Part shown: in pieces, positions 1 through 7,097 of the stretch | Position numbering within the stretch: position 1 is the first letter of the stretch | Layout of the letters: each line of letters starts with the position of its first letter | Assembly (NCBI GenBank): GCA_902476875.1 | Contig: CABSFC010000026.1 | Span: 1 to 27,909 of the forward strand | Length of the DNA stretch: 27,909 nucleotides | Direction of reading: 5' to 3' | DNA from: an uncultured Oscillibacter sp. | Lineage (GTDB): Bacteria; Bacillota; Clostridia; Oscillospirales; Oscillospiraceae | The notes under the pieces: generated by a model | Databases searched by the model: none | Seen by the model: only the letters and a program-made list of their open reading frames with translations | Told to the model about the DNA's origin: nothing | Program-made: the position numbers and the translations under genes

Positions 1-398
1 CCCAGCTCACCGGCGAGGTGGTGCGGACGGTGACGGAGCTGGTCCTGCGCCACCGCTACGTTCTGCTGGACCTGCCCTTCGGCGGGGAGGAGCTGTGCCG
101 CCAGCTGCGGCGGGAGTATGGGGTGTCGCTGCTGTTGGGGCCGTCAAAGGACCAGCTGGAGGGGGCGGAGGCCCTGGTGCTGTTCGACCGGCGAACGGAC
201 CTGTCCCTCCGCAATCCGGCGGTGCTGCCGCTGTACGACGAGGCGGCGCCTCTGCCGCCCCTGGCCCTGCCCCCGGCGCTGGAGGAGAAGCTGCCGGAGG
301 GCGCCGGCCGTCCCCAGCTGCTGGCGGCGCTCCGGGAGACCGGAGCGCTCCGGCCTGGACAGATCACCATCGGCGGAGCGGTCGGTCCCCGGACTTGA
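1..398 (+). CDS. Unknown protein, C-terminal part (5' end outside window)
   Basis: The open frame runs in from the window edge (reading from base 3) and ends in TGA at 396-398, leaving about 131 residues. I do not recognise the family. The visible part is rich in Leu, Pro, Glu and Arg, with an alternating hydrophobic stretch (HRYVLLDLPF) followed by a segment that could be a Rossmann-like strand-helix unit (SLLLGPSKDQLEGAEALVLFD). It has no signal peptide or membrane segment in the visible part. GC-rich codon use matches greA and lysS downstream. Its stop codon overlaps the -35 element of the greA promoter, so greA has its own start signal even if it is also read through from this gene. Coding is likely because the frame is long and its composition matches the neighbours, but the function is open. 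Confidence 0.6.
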   Translation, partial: QLTGEVVRTVTELVLRHRYVLLDLPFGGEELCRQLRREYGVSLLLGPSKDQLEGAEALVLFDRRTDLSLRNPAVLPLYDEAAPLPPLALPPALEEKLPEGAGRPQLLAALRETGALRPGQITIGGAVGPRT

Positions 399-423
399 CA
401 TTCTGAAATCCAGCCACTATAAT
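395..423 (+). promoter_or_regulatory. Consensus sigma-A promoter of greA-lysS
   Basis: TTGACA at 395-400 and TATAAT at 418-423 are both perfect hexamers with a 17-bp spacer. Transcription should start near 430, about 60 bases before the greA start codon. The strength fits a housekeeping operon. Confidence 0.9.
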
Positions 424-488
424 ACTACTCTGACATAATATAGAATAAGTATATCCCACGCAAAAAATGCAGAAAGGAATATGCCGAT

Positions 489-962
489 ATGGAAAAAGAA
501 TACAAAATGAGCGCGGCCCGCGCCCAGGAGCTGCAAGAGGAATTGAACTATCTGAAGACCACCCGTTCCGACGAGGTGGCCGAGCAGATCAAGGTCGCCC
601 GGGGTTTCGGAGACCTCAGCGAGAACAGCGAGTACGACGAGGCCAAGAACGAGCAGGGCAAGCTGTACTCCCGCATTGCCGAGCTGGAGGAAGTGCTCCA
701 GCATGTGGTGATCGTGGACGAGAGCAACGCTCCCACCAACGAGGTGACCATCGGCTGCACCGTGACCGTGGCGGACGTCAGCGGCAAGGAGCTGCCCGGC
801 TACAAGATCGTGGGCTCTCAGGAGGCCGATCCCATGCACGGGATCATCTCCGAGGAGTCCCCCTTCGGCAGGGCCCTGCTGGGCGCCAAGGAGGGCGACA
901 CTGTCACCGTGGAGGCCCCCAGCGGCGCCATCGTATACACGGTGCGCAAGATCGAGCGCTAA
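489..962 (+). CDS. greA: Transcription elongation factor GreA
   Basis: GreA binds in the RNA polymerase secondary channel and stimulates cleavage of backtracked RNA. The 157-residue product is of normal length for the family. The N-terminal half is the antiparallel coiled coil; its tip carries the acidic signature GDLSENSEYDEAKNEQ that coordinates the catalytic magnesium. The C-terminal half is the FKBP-like globular domain (SPFGRALLGAKEGDTVTV). The ATG at 489 is preceded by AAAGGA at 473-478. lysS follows after a 12-bp gap that contains AAGGAG, so the two genes form an operon. Nothing about it is unusual. Confidence 0.97.
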   Translation: MEKEYKMSAARAQELQEELNYLKTTRSDEVAEQIKVARGFGDLSENSEYDEAKNEQGKLYSRIAELEEVLQHVVIVDESNAPTNEVTIGCTVTVADVSGKELPGYKIVGSQEADPMHGIISEESPFGRALLGAKEGDTVTVEAPSGAIVYTVRKIER

Positions 963-974
963 GGAGAAACAGAC

Positions 975-2477
975 ATGTCTGAACAGAAGAACAATCAGCA
1001 GGCCCAGCCCGAGCAGGATCTGAGCCAGCAGACCAAGGTCCGCCGGGAGAAGTTGGCGGCCCTCCAGGCCGAGGGCCAGGACCCCTTCCGCCAGACCCGC
1101 TTTGACTGGGACGCCACCTCGGCGCAGATCAAGGACAACTTCGACGCCATGGAGGGCAAGGCCGTCAAGGTGGCGGGCCGCCTGATGAGCAAGCGCGGCA
1201 TGGGCAAGGTCAGCTTCTGCGACCTCCAGGACCGGGACGGCCGCATCCAGCTGTATGCCCGCCAGGACGAGATGGACGAAGCGGTCTATAAGAAGTTCAA
1301 GAAATACGACATCGGCGACATCGTGGGCGTGGAGGGCGAGGTCTTCCGCACCCAGCGGGGCGAGATGAGCGTCCGGGCGAAAAACATCATCCTGCTGAGC
1401 AAGTCCCTGCTGCCCCTGCCGGAGAAGTTCCACGGCCTTCAGGACAAGGAGCTGCGCTTCCGCCAGCGGTATGTGGACCTGATGGTAAACCCCGAGGTGA
1501 AGCGGAACTTTGTTATCCGCTCTCAGTTTATCAAGTTCATGCGGGACTACCTGGACAACATGGGCTATATCGAGGTGGAGACCCCGGTGCTGAACACCAT
1601 CGCCGGCGGCGCCGCCGCCCGGCCCTTCATCACCCACCACAACACCCTGGACATCGACATGTACATGCGCATCGCCACGGAGCTGCCCCTGAAGCGGCTG
1701 ATCGTGGGCGGCATGGACCGGGTGTATGAGATCGGCCGCATCTTCCGCAACGAGGGCATGGACCCCAAGCACAATCCGGAGTTCACCACGGTGGAGCTGT
1801 ACCAGGCTTACACCGATTTCCACGGCATGATGGACATCGCGGAGGGCATCATCTCCGGCGCGGCCCGGAAGATCCTGGGCACCTATCAGGTGGAGTGGAT
1901 GGGCGAGCAGATCGACCTGACCCCCGGCTGGCGCCGATTGACCATGGTGGATGCGGTCAGGGAATATGTGGGTGTTGATTTCGGCACCATCACTGACGAC
2001 GCGGAGGCTGTCGCCGCCGCCAAAGCCATCGGCGTGGAGTTGGCGGAGGCCTCGGAAAAGACCTGGGGCAACGCCCTGTACGCCTGCTTTGACCAGCGGG
2101 TGGAGGAGAAGCTGATCCAGCCCACCTTCATCACCATGTACCCCGTGGAGGTCAGCCCCCTGACCAAGCGCAGCCCCGCCAATCCCCGGCTGACGGAGCG
2201 GTTTGAGCTGTTCGTCTGCCACAGCGAGCTGGCCAACGCCTACTCCGAGCTGAACGACCCCATCGACCAGCGCCAGCGCTTTGAAAAGCAGGTGGAGCAG
2301 CGGGAGCGGGGCGACGACGAGACGGAGATGCTGGACGAGGATTTCCTGAACGCCCTGGAGTACGGTATGCCTCCCACCGGCGGCATGGGTATGGGCATTG
2401 ACCGCTGCGTCATGCTGCTGACCGGCGCCGACACCATCCGGGAGGTCATCCTGTTCCCCACCATGAAGCCCTTCTAA
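975..2477 (+). CDS. lysS: Lysyl-tRNA synthetase, class II
   Basis: This enzyme charges tRNA-Lys with lysine. The 500-residue length is normal. An N-terminal OB-fold anticodon-binding domain (about residues 60-165) is followed by the class II catalytic core, with motif 2 (GRIFRNEGMDPKHNPEFT) and motif 3 (GMGMGIDRCVMLLTG) intact. The ATG at 975 has AAGGAG directly upstream, and the gene is co-transcribed with greA. The last residues are PTMKPF. A second copy of the 3' end of a lysS gene, encoding PTMKPLD and a stop, lies at 6356-6381, so the present 3' end seems to have been supplied by an element that integrated here. The sequence becomes sharply AT-rich immediately after the stop codon. Confidence 0.97.
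   Translation: MSEQKNNQQAQPEQDLSQQTKVRREKLAALQAEGQDPFRQTRFDWDATSAQIKDNFDAMEGKAVKVAGRLMSKRGMGKVSFCDLQDRDGRIQLYARQDEMDEAVYKKFKKYDIGDIVGVEGEVFRTQRGEMSVRAKNIILLSKSLLPLPEKFHGLQDKELRFRQRYVDLMVNPEVKRNFVIRSQFIKFMRDYLDNMGYIEVETPVLNTIAGGAAARPFITHHNTLDIDMYMRIATELPLKRLIVGGMDRVYEIGRIFRNEGMDPKHNPEFTTVELYQAYTDFHGMMDIAEGIISGAARKILGTYQVEWMGEQIDLTPGWRRLTMVDAVREYVGVDFGTITDDAEAVAAAKAIGVELAEASEKTWGNALYACFDQRVEEKLIQPTFITMYPVEVSPLTKRSPANPRLTERFELFVCHSELANAYSELNDPIDQRQRFEKQVEQRERGDDETEMLDEDFLNALEYGMPPTGGMGMGIDRCVMLLTGADTIREVILFPTMKPF
2455..2474 (+). repeat. Left attachment-site-like repeat in the lysS 3' end
   Basis: TCCCCACCATGAAGCCCTTC at the end of lysS matches 6356-6375 at 17 of 20 positions, including nine identical bases in a row (ATGAAGCCC). 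Both copies encode the same LysS tail, PTMKP. Together they bracket the AT-rich island in direct orientation, which is the arrangement left by site-specific integration into the 3' end of a gene. The copies are not identical, so either the crossover core is short or the sites have diverged. Confidence 0.65.
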
Positions 2478-2859
2478 AATTTGACTTCAAAAAACGTTGG
2501 AAATCCCCCATGTTTCTTAAAAATAGGGGGGGTTCACAATAAAAAAGTTGTGGATTTTTTGGGCTAATTTTGCGTTACCCCATTTTACCCCAAATCTTAC
2601 CCCATTTCATTTATATTGCTATTTGATAGAAGTGAAGTAAACTACTGATAAGACAGTATTTTATCTAGTTGCTCGTAATATATAAGATAAATACAGTATA
2701 TTGAGATTGATTTAAAATTTTATTATAGCATATTTATTAAAAAATTCAAGTCTGCAAATTAATGATTTTGTTGTGTTACAATATTATACAACTATCTTTA
2801 ATTTATTGTATAAGTCAAAATGGTCTGCAGAGACATAGAATAAGCAGGGAGAATTGAAG
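2478..2859. other. AT-rich gene-free left end of the island
   Basis: There is no convincing gene here. The stretch holds a possible hairpin with CCCCC and GGGGG arms (about 2505-2532), a weak hairpin CACAA/TTGTG followed by six T (about 2535-2560), the TTACCCC repeat array (2575-2607), and about 200 bp of very AT-rich DNA before the first island gene. The AT-rich part probably contains the promoter of that gene, but no -35/-10 pair stands out clearly enough to name. Confidence 0.5.
2575..2607 (+). repeat. Left array of TTACCCC repeats (three copies)
   Basis: TTACCCCATTT at 2575-2585, TTACCCCAAAT at 2585-2595 and TTACCCCATTT at 2597-2607 form a direct array with a 10-12 bp period. Similar repeats occur at 6218-6240 and, as TTTACACC, at 6435-6456. 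Short direct repeats near both ends of an element are typical of integrase arm-binding sites; that role is inferred. Confidence 0.6.
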
Positions 2860-4308
2860 ATGATTTCAACACAAAGAATTGTTCTAGAAAAGGCTGATGA
2901 TTTCGACAAGCTTTTAGATACAATTCCCAATTCTCATATTGACACTTATGTTATAGATGATTTGAAGAAATTTCTTGGCAATCGTTGCAAAGTTATTTTA
3001 GTGGAGTACCCCTATTACGAAAGTGACTATTTAAGCAATTATTATATATTTTATTCCAAGAAGCTACAAAAATTCCCTAAAAGTAGTTATAGATTAATGT
3101 TTTTTTCGGACAGAGATGCATCGGATTTAATGGGGTATATGGCACTTCGTCCTACATATGAAGGTACCCGTTGTGGACGCACATATATAGAGCCACAATA
3201 TCTTACGTCTAAGTCGGCGAATCTTATATTATCAGACTGCAAAATCCATTTTAAAGCGGGTGAAGCTGTTTTACGTGTGTTTCCCCATATGAGGCAAGAA
3301 GGTGATGTAGCTGTTTGCGCTCATGTGGCGCTCTGGTCTGTGGTGAGGAGTTTCACAAATCGATTCCATAAATATCCAGAAATTAGATTGGGACAATTAG
3401 TTGAGATGATCCAACCACAGGCAGAGCGTTTAACACCATCTAGAGGATTAACCCCCACTCAAATATCAGATGTTCTTTTGAAACTTGGATTTTCACCGAT
3501 TATTCGGGGCAAATCTGATCGAAATTTTATTGATGAGATTTGTAGTTATATTGAGTCAGGTATCCCAGTCATTGGATTTATGCCTGAGTTAGAACATGCT
3601 ATTACTATAATAGGATGTGGAGAACCTGTAAGAGGACTTGTGTGTTCTAATCGATTGACCGCTAATAACTATGAAATGTTTATAGATAAAAATGGGCATA
3701 CTTATCAAACAAATGTGATTATAGCATCTAAGTTCATAAAGTTTTTGATAATTAACGATGATAACCAATTGCCATACAGGGTATTAGATAAAGTTATTGG
3801 TGAGAGTGAGGTCAAATATTCTTTAGAGGCCGTTAAATGTGCTGTGGTTCCACTTTATTCAGGTATTCAACTAGTATATAATGATGTAAAAACAGCTTTT
3901 TTGGCATTAGTGACAGATGGAATTTATGACTGGATGAGTTCAAACAAATTAATTACCCGCATTTTTCTAACATCAGCTAATACCTATCGAGAATATGTAA
4001 ATGAAAATAGTACAGCATTTGGCTCTGATCTTAGCAGCATTTTAATAAACCTAGAAATGTCAAAATTTGTGTGGTGTGTAGAGGTTTCAAGACCTGATGC
4101 TTATGTCGAAGGTAGAATTGAAGCAATTGTATTGGTTGACTCTACTAGTGCAACAACAAACAAGAGCCCGTTTTTACTGATAACGAAAGAGAATCAAGTC
4201 GATTATTGCGATGATGGAAAGCCGGTTTCTTACCCTTGGAATGCACCTCTTGATGTTCCTGCCTTTCATCATAATCTTCAGGAGGTGATTCCGTTTGGCG
4301 AAGATTAA
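2860..4308 (+). CDS. Papain-like cysteine-peptidase-fold protein, function unknown
   Basis: I do not recognise a named family. The product is 482 residues from the ATG at 2860, chosen because GGGAG at 2847-2851 lies 8 bp upstream; a TTG two codons earlier sits too close to that site. The middle of the protein looks like a papain/C39-type fold: Gln146, Cys153 (in GDVAVCAHVALWSVV), His246 (in PELEHAITIIG) and an Asp in FLIINDDNQLPY follow the order Gln-Cys-His-Asp expected for the oxyanion hole and catalytic triad. The first ~140 residues and the last ~190 are of unknown fold. No signal peptide or membrane segment is seen, so it is probably cytoplasmic. The gene is AT-rich, unlike the flanking chromosome, and overlaps the next gene by 14 bp, so the two are very likely made together. 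A role in defence or inter-element conflict is possible but inferred from context alone. Confidence 0.75.
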   Translation: MISTQRIVLEKADDFDKLLDTIPNSHIDTYVIDDLKKFLGNRCKVILVEYPYYESDYLSNYYIFYSKKLQKFPKSSYRLMFFSDRDASDLMGYMALRPTYEGTRCGRTYIEPQYLTSKSANLILSDCKIHFKAGEAVLRVFPHMRQEGDVAVCAHVALWSVVRSFTNRFHKYPEIRLGQLVEMIQPQAERLTPSRGLTPTQISDVLLKLGFSPIIRGKSDRNFIDEICSYIESGIPVIGFMPELEHAITIIGCGEPVRGLVCSNRLTANNYEMFIDKNGHTYQTNVIIASKFIKFLIINDDNQLPYRVLDKVIGESEVKYSLEAVKCAVVPLYSGIQLVYNDVKTAFLALVTDGIYDWMSSNKLITRIFLTSANTYREYVNENSTAFGSDLSSILINLEMSKFVWCVEVSRPDAYVEGRIEAIVLVDSTSATTNKSPFLLITKENQVDYCDDGKPVSYPWNAPLDVPAFHHNLQEVIPFGED

Positions 4309-5059
4309 GTATAATAGAACTAAAGGGATTGTAACTGTGATTAAAAAATCAAAAAAAGTTTCTTCTGTTGCAGGAGAAAGTTATGAAAAGTTACACCCGT
4401 ATATCTATCGTGAAATTCAGAAAAAAAACAGGGAATACACAATAGCGATTCGTCAGGCAGGAAACATTCAAATTAATGGTGATATCTCATATGGACGGTT
4501 AGAGCCGAAAATTGAGAGCGCTATTGATGAAATGAAATGCTTATGTGAAAACGCAGATATTCCTTATTTATTTGATGAGAACAGAATTGATATATTTAGA
4601 GATGTTTTCCCGCTTTGTTTAACTGTATCAGAGGAATTAGTACCTAAAGCTCAAAAGATCAGATTAGAAGGCAATAAAGCAGTTTCAACGAAGTTAAGCA
4701 ATATACTTTTCCATCCGCTTAGCATGTTGGAGTTATTATGCAATTCTATGCTTTTGAACCAACAATTCCAAGAAAGTACTGTTATATCGATTATTACAAG
4801 TGTTGTTTTGCTCGTTTGTCAAATTTATAACGGTACAACAGTTGAGTTAGATCAAACATGCGCAAAGGTATTACTTTATCTCTATCAATCAGGATATTCA
4901 ACTTTGGGAATGGATGAAGAAAAGCTAATTGGAGCAATTATAAAGGATGATGACCAACTCACCCGAAATGAAATTTCACATGCCATTACAACTCTCGAAA
5001 AGTATCACTGTGTTAGCATTGAGAACGGAAAGGTATGCCTTATAGAAACAATAGGTTAA
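4295..5059 (+). CDS. Unknown protein coupled to the peptidase-like gene
   Basis: No known family recognised. The TTG start at 4295 is set by a near-complete Shine-Dalgarno sequence (AGGAGGTGATT, about 4280-4290) inside the end of the upstream gene; the two frames overlap by 14 bp, implying translational coupling. The product has 254 residues. The N-terminus is Lys-rich (KIKYNRTKGIVTVIKKSKK). The middle is mostly helical and has a hydrophobic stretch (STVISIITSVVLLVCQIY) that may be a buried helix rather than a membrane span. The last ~65 residues (LTRNEISHAITTLEKYHC, then a Val/Ile-rich hairpin) look like a winged helix. It may bind DNA or the partner protein; this is inference. A strong hairpin follows 16 bp after the stop. 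Confidence 0.75.
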   Translation: MAKIKYNRTKGIVTVIKKSKKVSSVAGESYEKLHPYIYREIQKKNREYTIAIRQAGNIQINGDISYGRLEPKIESAIDEMKCLCENADIPYLFDENRIDIFRDVFPLCLTVSEELVPKAQKIRLEGNKAVSTKLSNILFHPLSMLELLCNSMLLNQQFQESTVISIITSVVLLVCQIYNGTTVELDQTCAKVLLYLYQSGYSTLGMDEEKLIGAIIKDDDQLTRNEISHAITTLEKYHCVSIENGKVCLIETIG

Positions 5060-5075
5060 TTACTTGTATAGCAAG

Positions 5076-5112
5076 TTCAAGCCCACCACACTAATTGTGT
5101 GGTGGGCTTGAA
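5076..5112. terminator. Bidirectional terminator-like hairpin
   Basis: A perfect 16-bp inverted repeat (arms 5076-5091 and 5097-5112, beginning TTCAAGCCC, 5-base loop) lies between the convergent unknown gene and the XRE gene. The T-tracts are poor on both sides, but position and stem strength fit a shared terminator. Confidence 0.75.
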
Positions 5113-5125
5113 TTATGAGATTCTC

Positions 5126-5422
5126 TTAAGAAAATTTTTGTACAACTTTATATTTTTCTACAAGTGCTGAAATTAGTGCGATGGTTTCGTCATCCAATCC
5201 AGACACATCAATAACCTTTGGTGTATCCACACATACCAGATAATCCACACTGACACCAAACAACCGGGATAGCCGGATCAGCACTTCAATAGAGGGAGCC
5301 TTGCTGGCCGTTTCGTAGGCACTAATCATAGCCTTAGAAACACCAATGCGGTTGGCGACTTGAAGCTGAGTAAGTCCTCTGGTCTCACGCAACATTTTTA
5401 ACTTTTCAGAGCAGTCAACCAT
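5126..5422 (-). CDS. XRE-family helix-turn-helix repressor
   Basis: A small DNA-binding protein of the Cro/C1 type. Residues near 5-60 form the five-helix HTH domain (LRETRGLTQLQVANRIGVSK, then ISAYETASKAPSIEVLIRLSRLFGVSVDYLV), followed by a short acidic and helical tail. I start it at the third in-frame candidate (98 residues, ATG at 5422) because the AAGGGGG ribosome site lies 6 bp before it; a GTG at 5440 and an ATG at 5428 are alternatives that would overlap that site. It is divergent from the zinc-ribbon membrane-protein gene, and the shared intergenic region has palindromes that overlap the promoter. It probably represses that gene and itself. The peptidase-like pair converges on it and may not be under its control. 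Confidence 0.9.
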   Translation of the reverse strand: MVDCSEKLKMLRETRGLTQLQVANRIGVSKAMISAYETASKAPSIEVLIRLSRLFGVSVDYLVCVDTPKVIDVSGLDDETIALISALVEKYKVVQKFS

Positions 5423-5438
5423 AAGCATCCCCCTTTTC

Positions 5439-5523
5439 ACTTTTAGTTTACCAAAAGTAAAAATCCTTATAGGAGATTTTAAAACAACTAAAAGTTGACT
5501 GAATGAAAAAATAATGGTATAAT
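5439..5523 (+). promoter_or_regulatory. Consensus promoter with palindromic operators
   Basis: TTGACT (5495-5500) and TATAAT (5518-5523) with a 17-bp spacer drive the zinc-ribbon gene. The palindrome CAACTAAAAGTTG (5485-5497) overlaps the -35. The 8-bp half-site CTAAAAGT in it (5488-5495) recurs inverted as ACTTTTAG at 5439-5446, within a second inverted repeat (ACTTTT/AAAAGT, 5439-5458). This layout suits repression by the divergently encoded XRE protein. Confidence 0.8.
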
Positions 5524-5561
5524 TTTAGCAGTGTATTGAGAAAAGCGGGGAGGGCTATAAG

Positions 5562-6044
5562 TTGACAGATATCAATCAAGAACAGATTGTGAAACAATTG
5601 AGAGAAGACCTCGAAAAAGAAAGAAAAACGCAGCGCAAAATGGTTTTCATAGCGGCTACTTTATCTTTTATAGCTATTTCCAGCTTTATATTTGATGCAA
5701 TTCTTTTAGGTTTACTATTTACGTTGCCGGCGGGTGTTATCTGGTATCTAATATATTTGTGCAGAGGGTCGGTTGGACGTTTTGAAAAAGAACTCCATGT
5801 AGCAGAAACGGATATGGAGCAATACCAGAGGATATTGAAAAATCGCACTATTGATGCAAATGCTCAATTGAGACAAGCACAAGCTATAAATGAAGCGATT
5901 CACCCAACTTGTCCAAAGTGTGGAAGCCATAGTACAAAAAAGATTACTACCCTTGACAGAAGCGTTTCAGTCGCAGCAGCTGGATTGGCTTCTTCAAAAA
6001 TAGGAAAGCAGTTTGAATGTAAGGACTGCAAATACAAATGGTGA
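5562..6044 (+). CDS. Small membrane protein with coiled coil and C-terminal zinc ribbon
   Basis: The TTG start at 5562 follows GGGGAGGG at 5547-5554. The 160-residue product has a charged N-terminal coiled coil (about 1-26), two adjacent membrane segments (about 27-47 and 49-68), a second coiled region (about 75-112), and a C-terminal zinc ribbon whose ligands are CPKCG and CKDC, ending in KYKW. The complete ribbon and its closing Lys-Tyr-Lys-Trp indicate that the 3' end is intact. The function is unknown. Its promoter is strong and probably repressed by the divergent XRE protein, an arrangement common for accessory modules switched on by stress or element excision. A rho-independent terminator follows. 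Confidence 0.8.
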   Translation: MTDINQEQIVKQLREDLEKERKTQRKMVFIAATLSFIAISSFIFDAILLGLLFTLPAGVIWYLIYLCRGSVGRFEKELHVAETDMEQYQRILKNRTIDANAQLRQAQAINEAIHPTCPKCGSHSTKKITTLDRSVSVAAAGLASSKIGKQFECKDCKYKW

Positions 6045-6090
6045 ATTAAATGCTATCAGGCAACAGATGAAAAAGGAATCATAAAGAAAG

Positions 6091-6126
6091 ATCTCTCCAG
6101 ACCATAGTTTGGAGAGATTCTTTTTG
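6091..6126 (+). terminator. Rho-independent terminator
   Basis: Arms ATCTCTCCA (6091-6099) and TGGAGAGAT (6110-6118) are followed by TCTTTTTG. It lies 47 bp after the zinc-ribbon gene and ends its transcript. Confidence 0.85.
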
Positions 6127-6217
6127 TCCTTAATCAGATTTGACAAATCACAGAGGTTGGGATATGATATACAAAATATGGGGAAAGCGGGTGCACATGG
6201 AAAATACTTCCGACAGT

Positions 6218-6240
6218 TTACCCCACATTTTACCCCATTT
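6218..6240 (+). repeat. Right array of TTACCCC repeats (two copies)
   Basis: TTACCCCACAT (6218-6228) and TTACCCCATTT (6230-6240) have a 12-bp period. They match the left array at 2575-2607 and lie inside the duplicated lysS end. The next ~100 bp contain further degenerate direct repeats of the type AACATGAYAAA (near 6266 and 6329). Integrase arm sites are the likeliest explanation. Confidence 0.55.
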
Positions 6241-6355
6241 GCTTTGCATAAGACGTGATAAGATAAAACATGATAAAAAGTAAAATCCAGTATTATCAAG
6301 GGATTGAGAGGAAGATGAAGCATGATGGAACATGACAAAGCTGTGATCTTCAAAA

Positions 6356-6381
6356 TCCCGACGATGAAGCCCCTCGATTAA
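6356..6381 (+). repeat. Right attachment-site-like repeat: orphan lysS 3' end
   Basis: TCCCGACGATGAAGCCCCTC at 6356-6375 followed by GATTAA encodes PTMKPLD and a stop, the usual end of bacterial LysS. It matches the end of the intact lysS at 17 of 20 bases. This is best read as the displaced original 3' end of lysS, or the end of an earlier integrant, marking the right boundary of the island. The flanking 6382-6600 has no gene. Confidence 0.65.
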
Positions 6382-6434
6382 AAAAACCAGCAATTCCAGT
6401 GGTTTCAAGGACTTGAGGGAACCCCCAAAGCCGT

Positions 6435-6456
6435 TTTACACCAGATTTACACCACA
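6435..6456 (+). repeat. TTTACACC direct repeat, outside the right boundary
   Basis: TTTACACCAGA (6435-6445) and TTTACACCACA (6446-6456) are tandem 11-bp repeats, related to the TTACCCC arrays but with a CC-to-AC change. They lie beyond the orphan lysS end, which may mean a second, older element occupied the same site. Confidence 0.5.
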
Positions 6457-6506
6457 TTAACATTGGGGTCTACTATACTGAACAAAAAAGCAATCCTAAT
6501 ATGCGT

Positions 6507-6548
6507 AATGAAAAGCACATGAGGCTATGCATCAGGTGCTTTTTCATT
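6507..6548 (+). terminator. Terminator-like hairpin
   Basis: AATGAAAAGCAC (6507-6518) pairs with GTGCTTTTTCATT (6536-6548) with one bulged T; the loop is 17 bases. The stretch resembles an intrinsic terminator, but no intact gene lies directly upstream, so it may be left over from a lost gene. Confidence 0.5.
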
Positions 6549-6602
6549 ATGTTGGAGTGGCATTATGCGGAATAAAAGGCACCCGGGTAAATGGCCGGAT
6601 GC

Positions 6603-6875
6603 CTATCCTTGTTTATTGGTTAGAAGAAAGCATGCAACGGCTGTTTCGCCTCCTGTAATGCGAATGTGTGCTTTAAATCCATTATGCACAAATCCGACAG
6701 GGGTTTCAATGATATCTACGACATAGATGCCCGGTTCAAGGGCCTCATCAAATCTCAGGCTGCCATCAATGTCTGTTTCGCCGGTAAACGAATTTCCGGT
6801 CTCACTGGTCAGGAAAATACGAACGTCTGGTACGCCGCGGTGGGTAGAGTCAACATTAATGGGGAAGAGAATCAA
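6603..6875 (-). pseudogene. Remnant of a Cna-B/SpaA-like prealbumin-fold domain
   Basis: The 90-residue frame has the typical spacing of a Cna-B/SpaA repeat: GVPDVRIFLTSETGNSF, then TDIDGSLRFDEALEPGIYVV, then ETPVGF. Such domains form the stalks of Gram-positive surface adhesins. Here the frame has no upstream coding sequence (stop codons lie immediately before the TTG at 6875), no signal peptide, no sortase motif and no ribosome site, so this is most likely a fragment of a larger surface-protein gene. A small free-standing protein is less likely. Confidence 0.4.
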
Positions 6876-6951
6876 TATCTACTACAATTAGTTATAACGG
6901 AGATTACAGGAAAAGCAGACCATTTACGGTTTTCCTAGACGAAATATGAAG

Positions 6952-6990
6952 GGCGGGGACATCGTTGCATGATGTTCCCGCCTTTTGTGT
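6952..6990 (+). terminator. Terminator-like hairpin
   Basis: GGCGGGGACATC (6952-6963) and GATGTTCCCGCC (6971-6982) form a 12-bp stem with one G-T pair, followed by TTTTGTGTT. No intact plus-strand gene precedes it. The rest of 6876-7280 shows only the minus-strand remnant at 7098-7280. Confidence 0.55.
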
Positions 6991-7097
6991 TAGTTCTGTT
7001 TTGCTTTGTCCTTTTTCCGTTGCGCTTTCCGCTCGGCAGACTTCCGCTGCCCTCCTCGCTCTCGAAAAACGCCTATATCCCCAGAGCAGGACTTGAG

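Noticed and set aside
417..2222. Very long open frame (601 codons) on the minus strand opposite greA and lysS
   Set aside because: It is the mirror of GC-rich codons in two certain genes, shows Leu/Val/His/Gly-biased composition and no recognisable domain or ribosome site.
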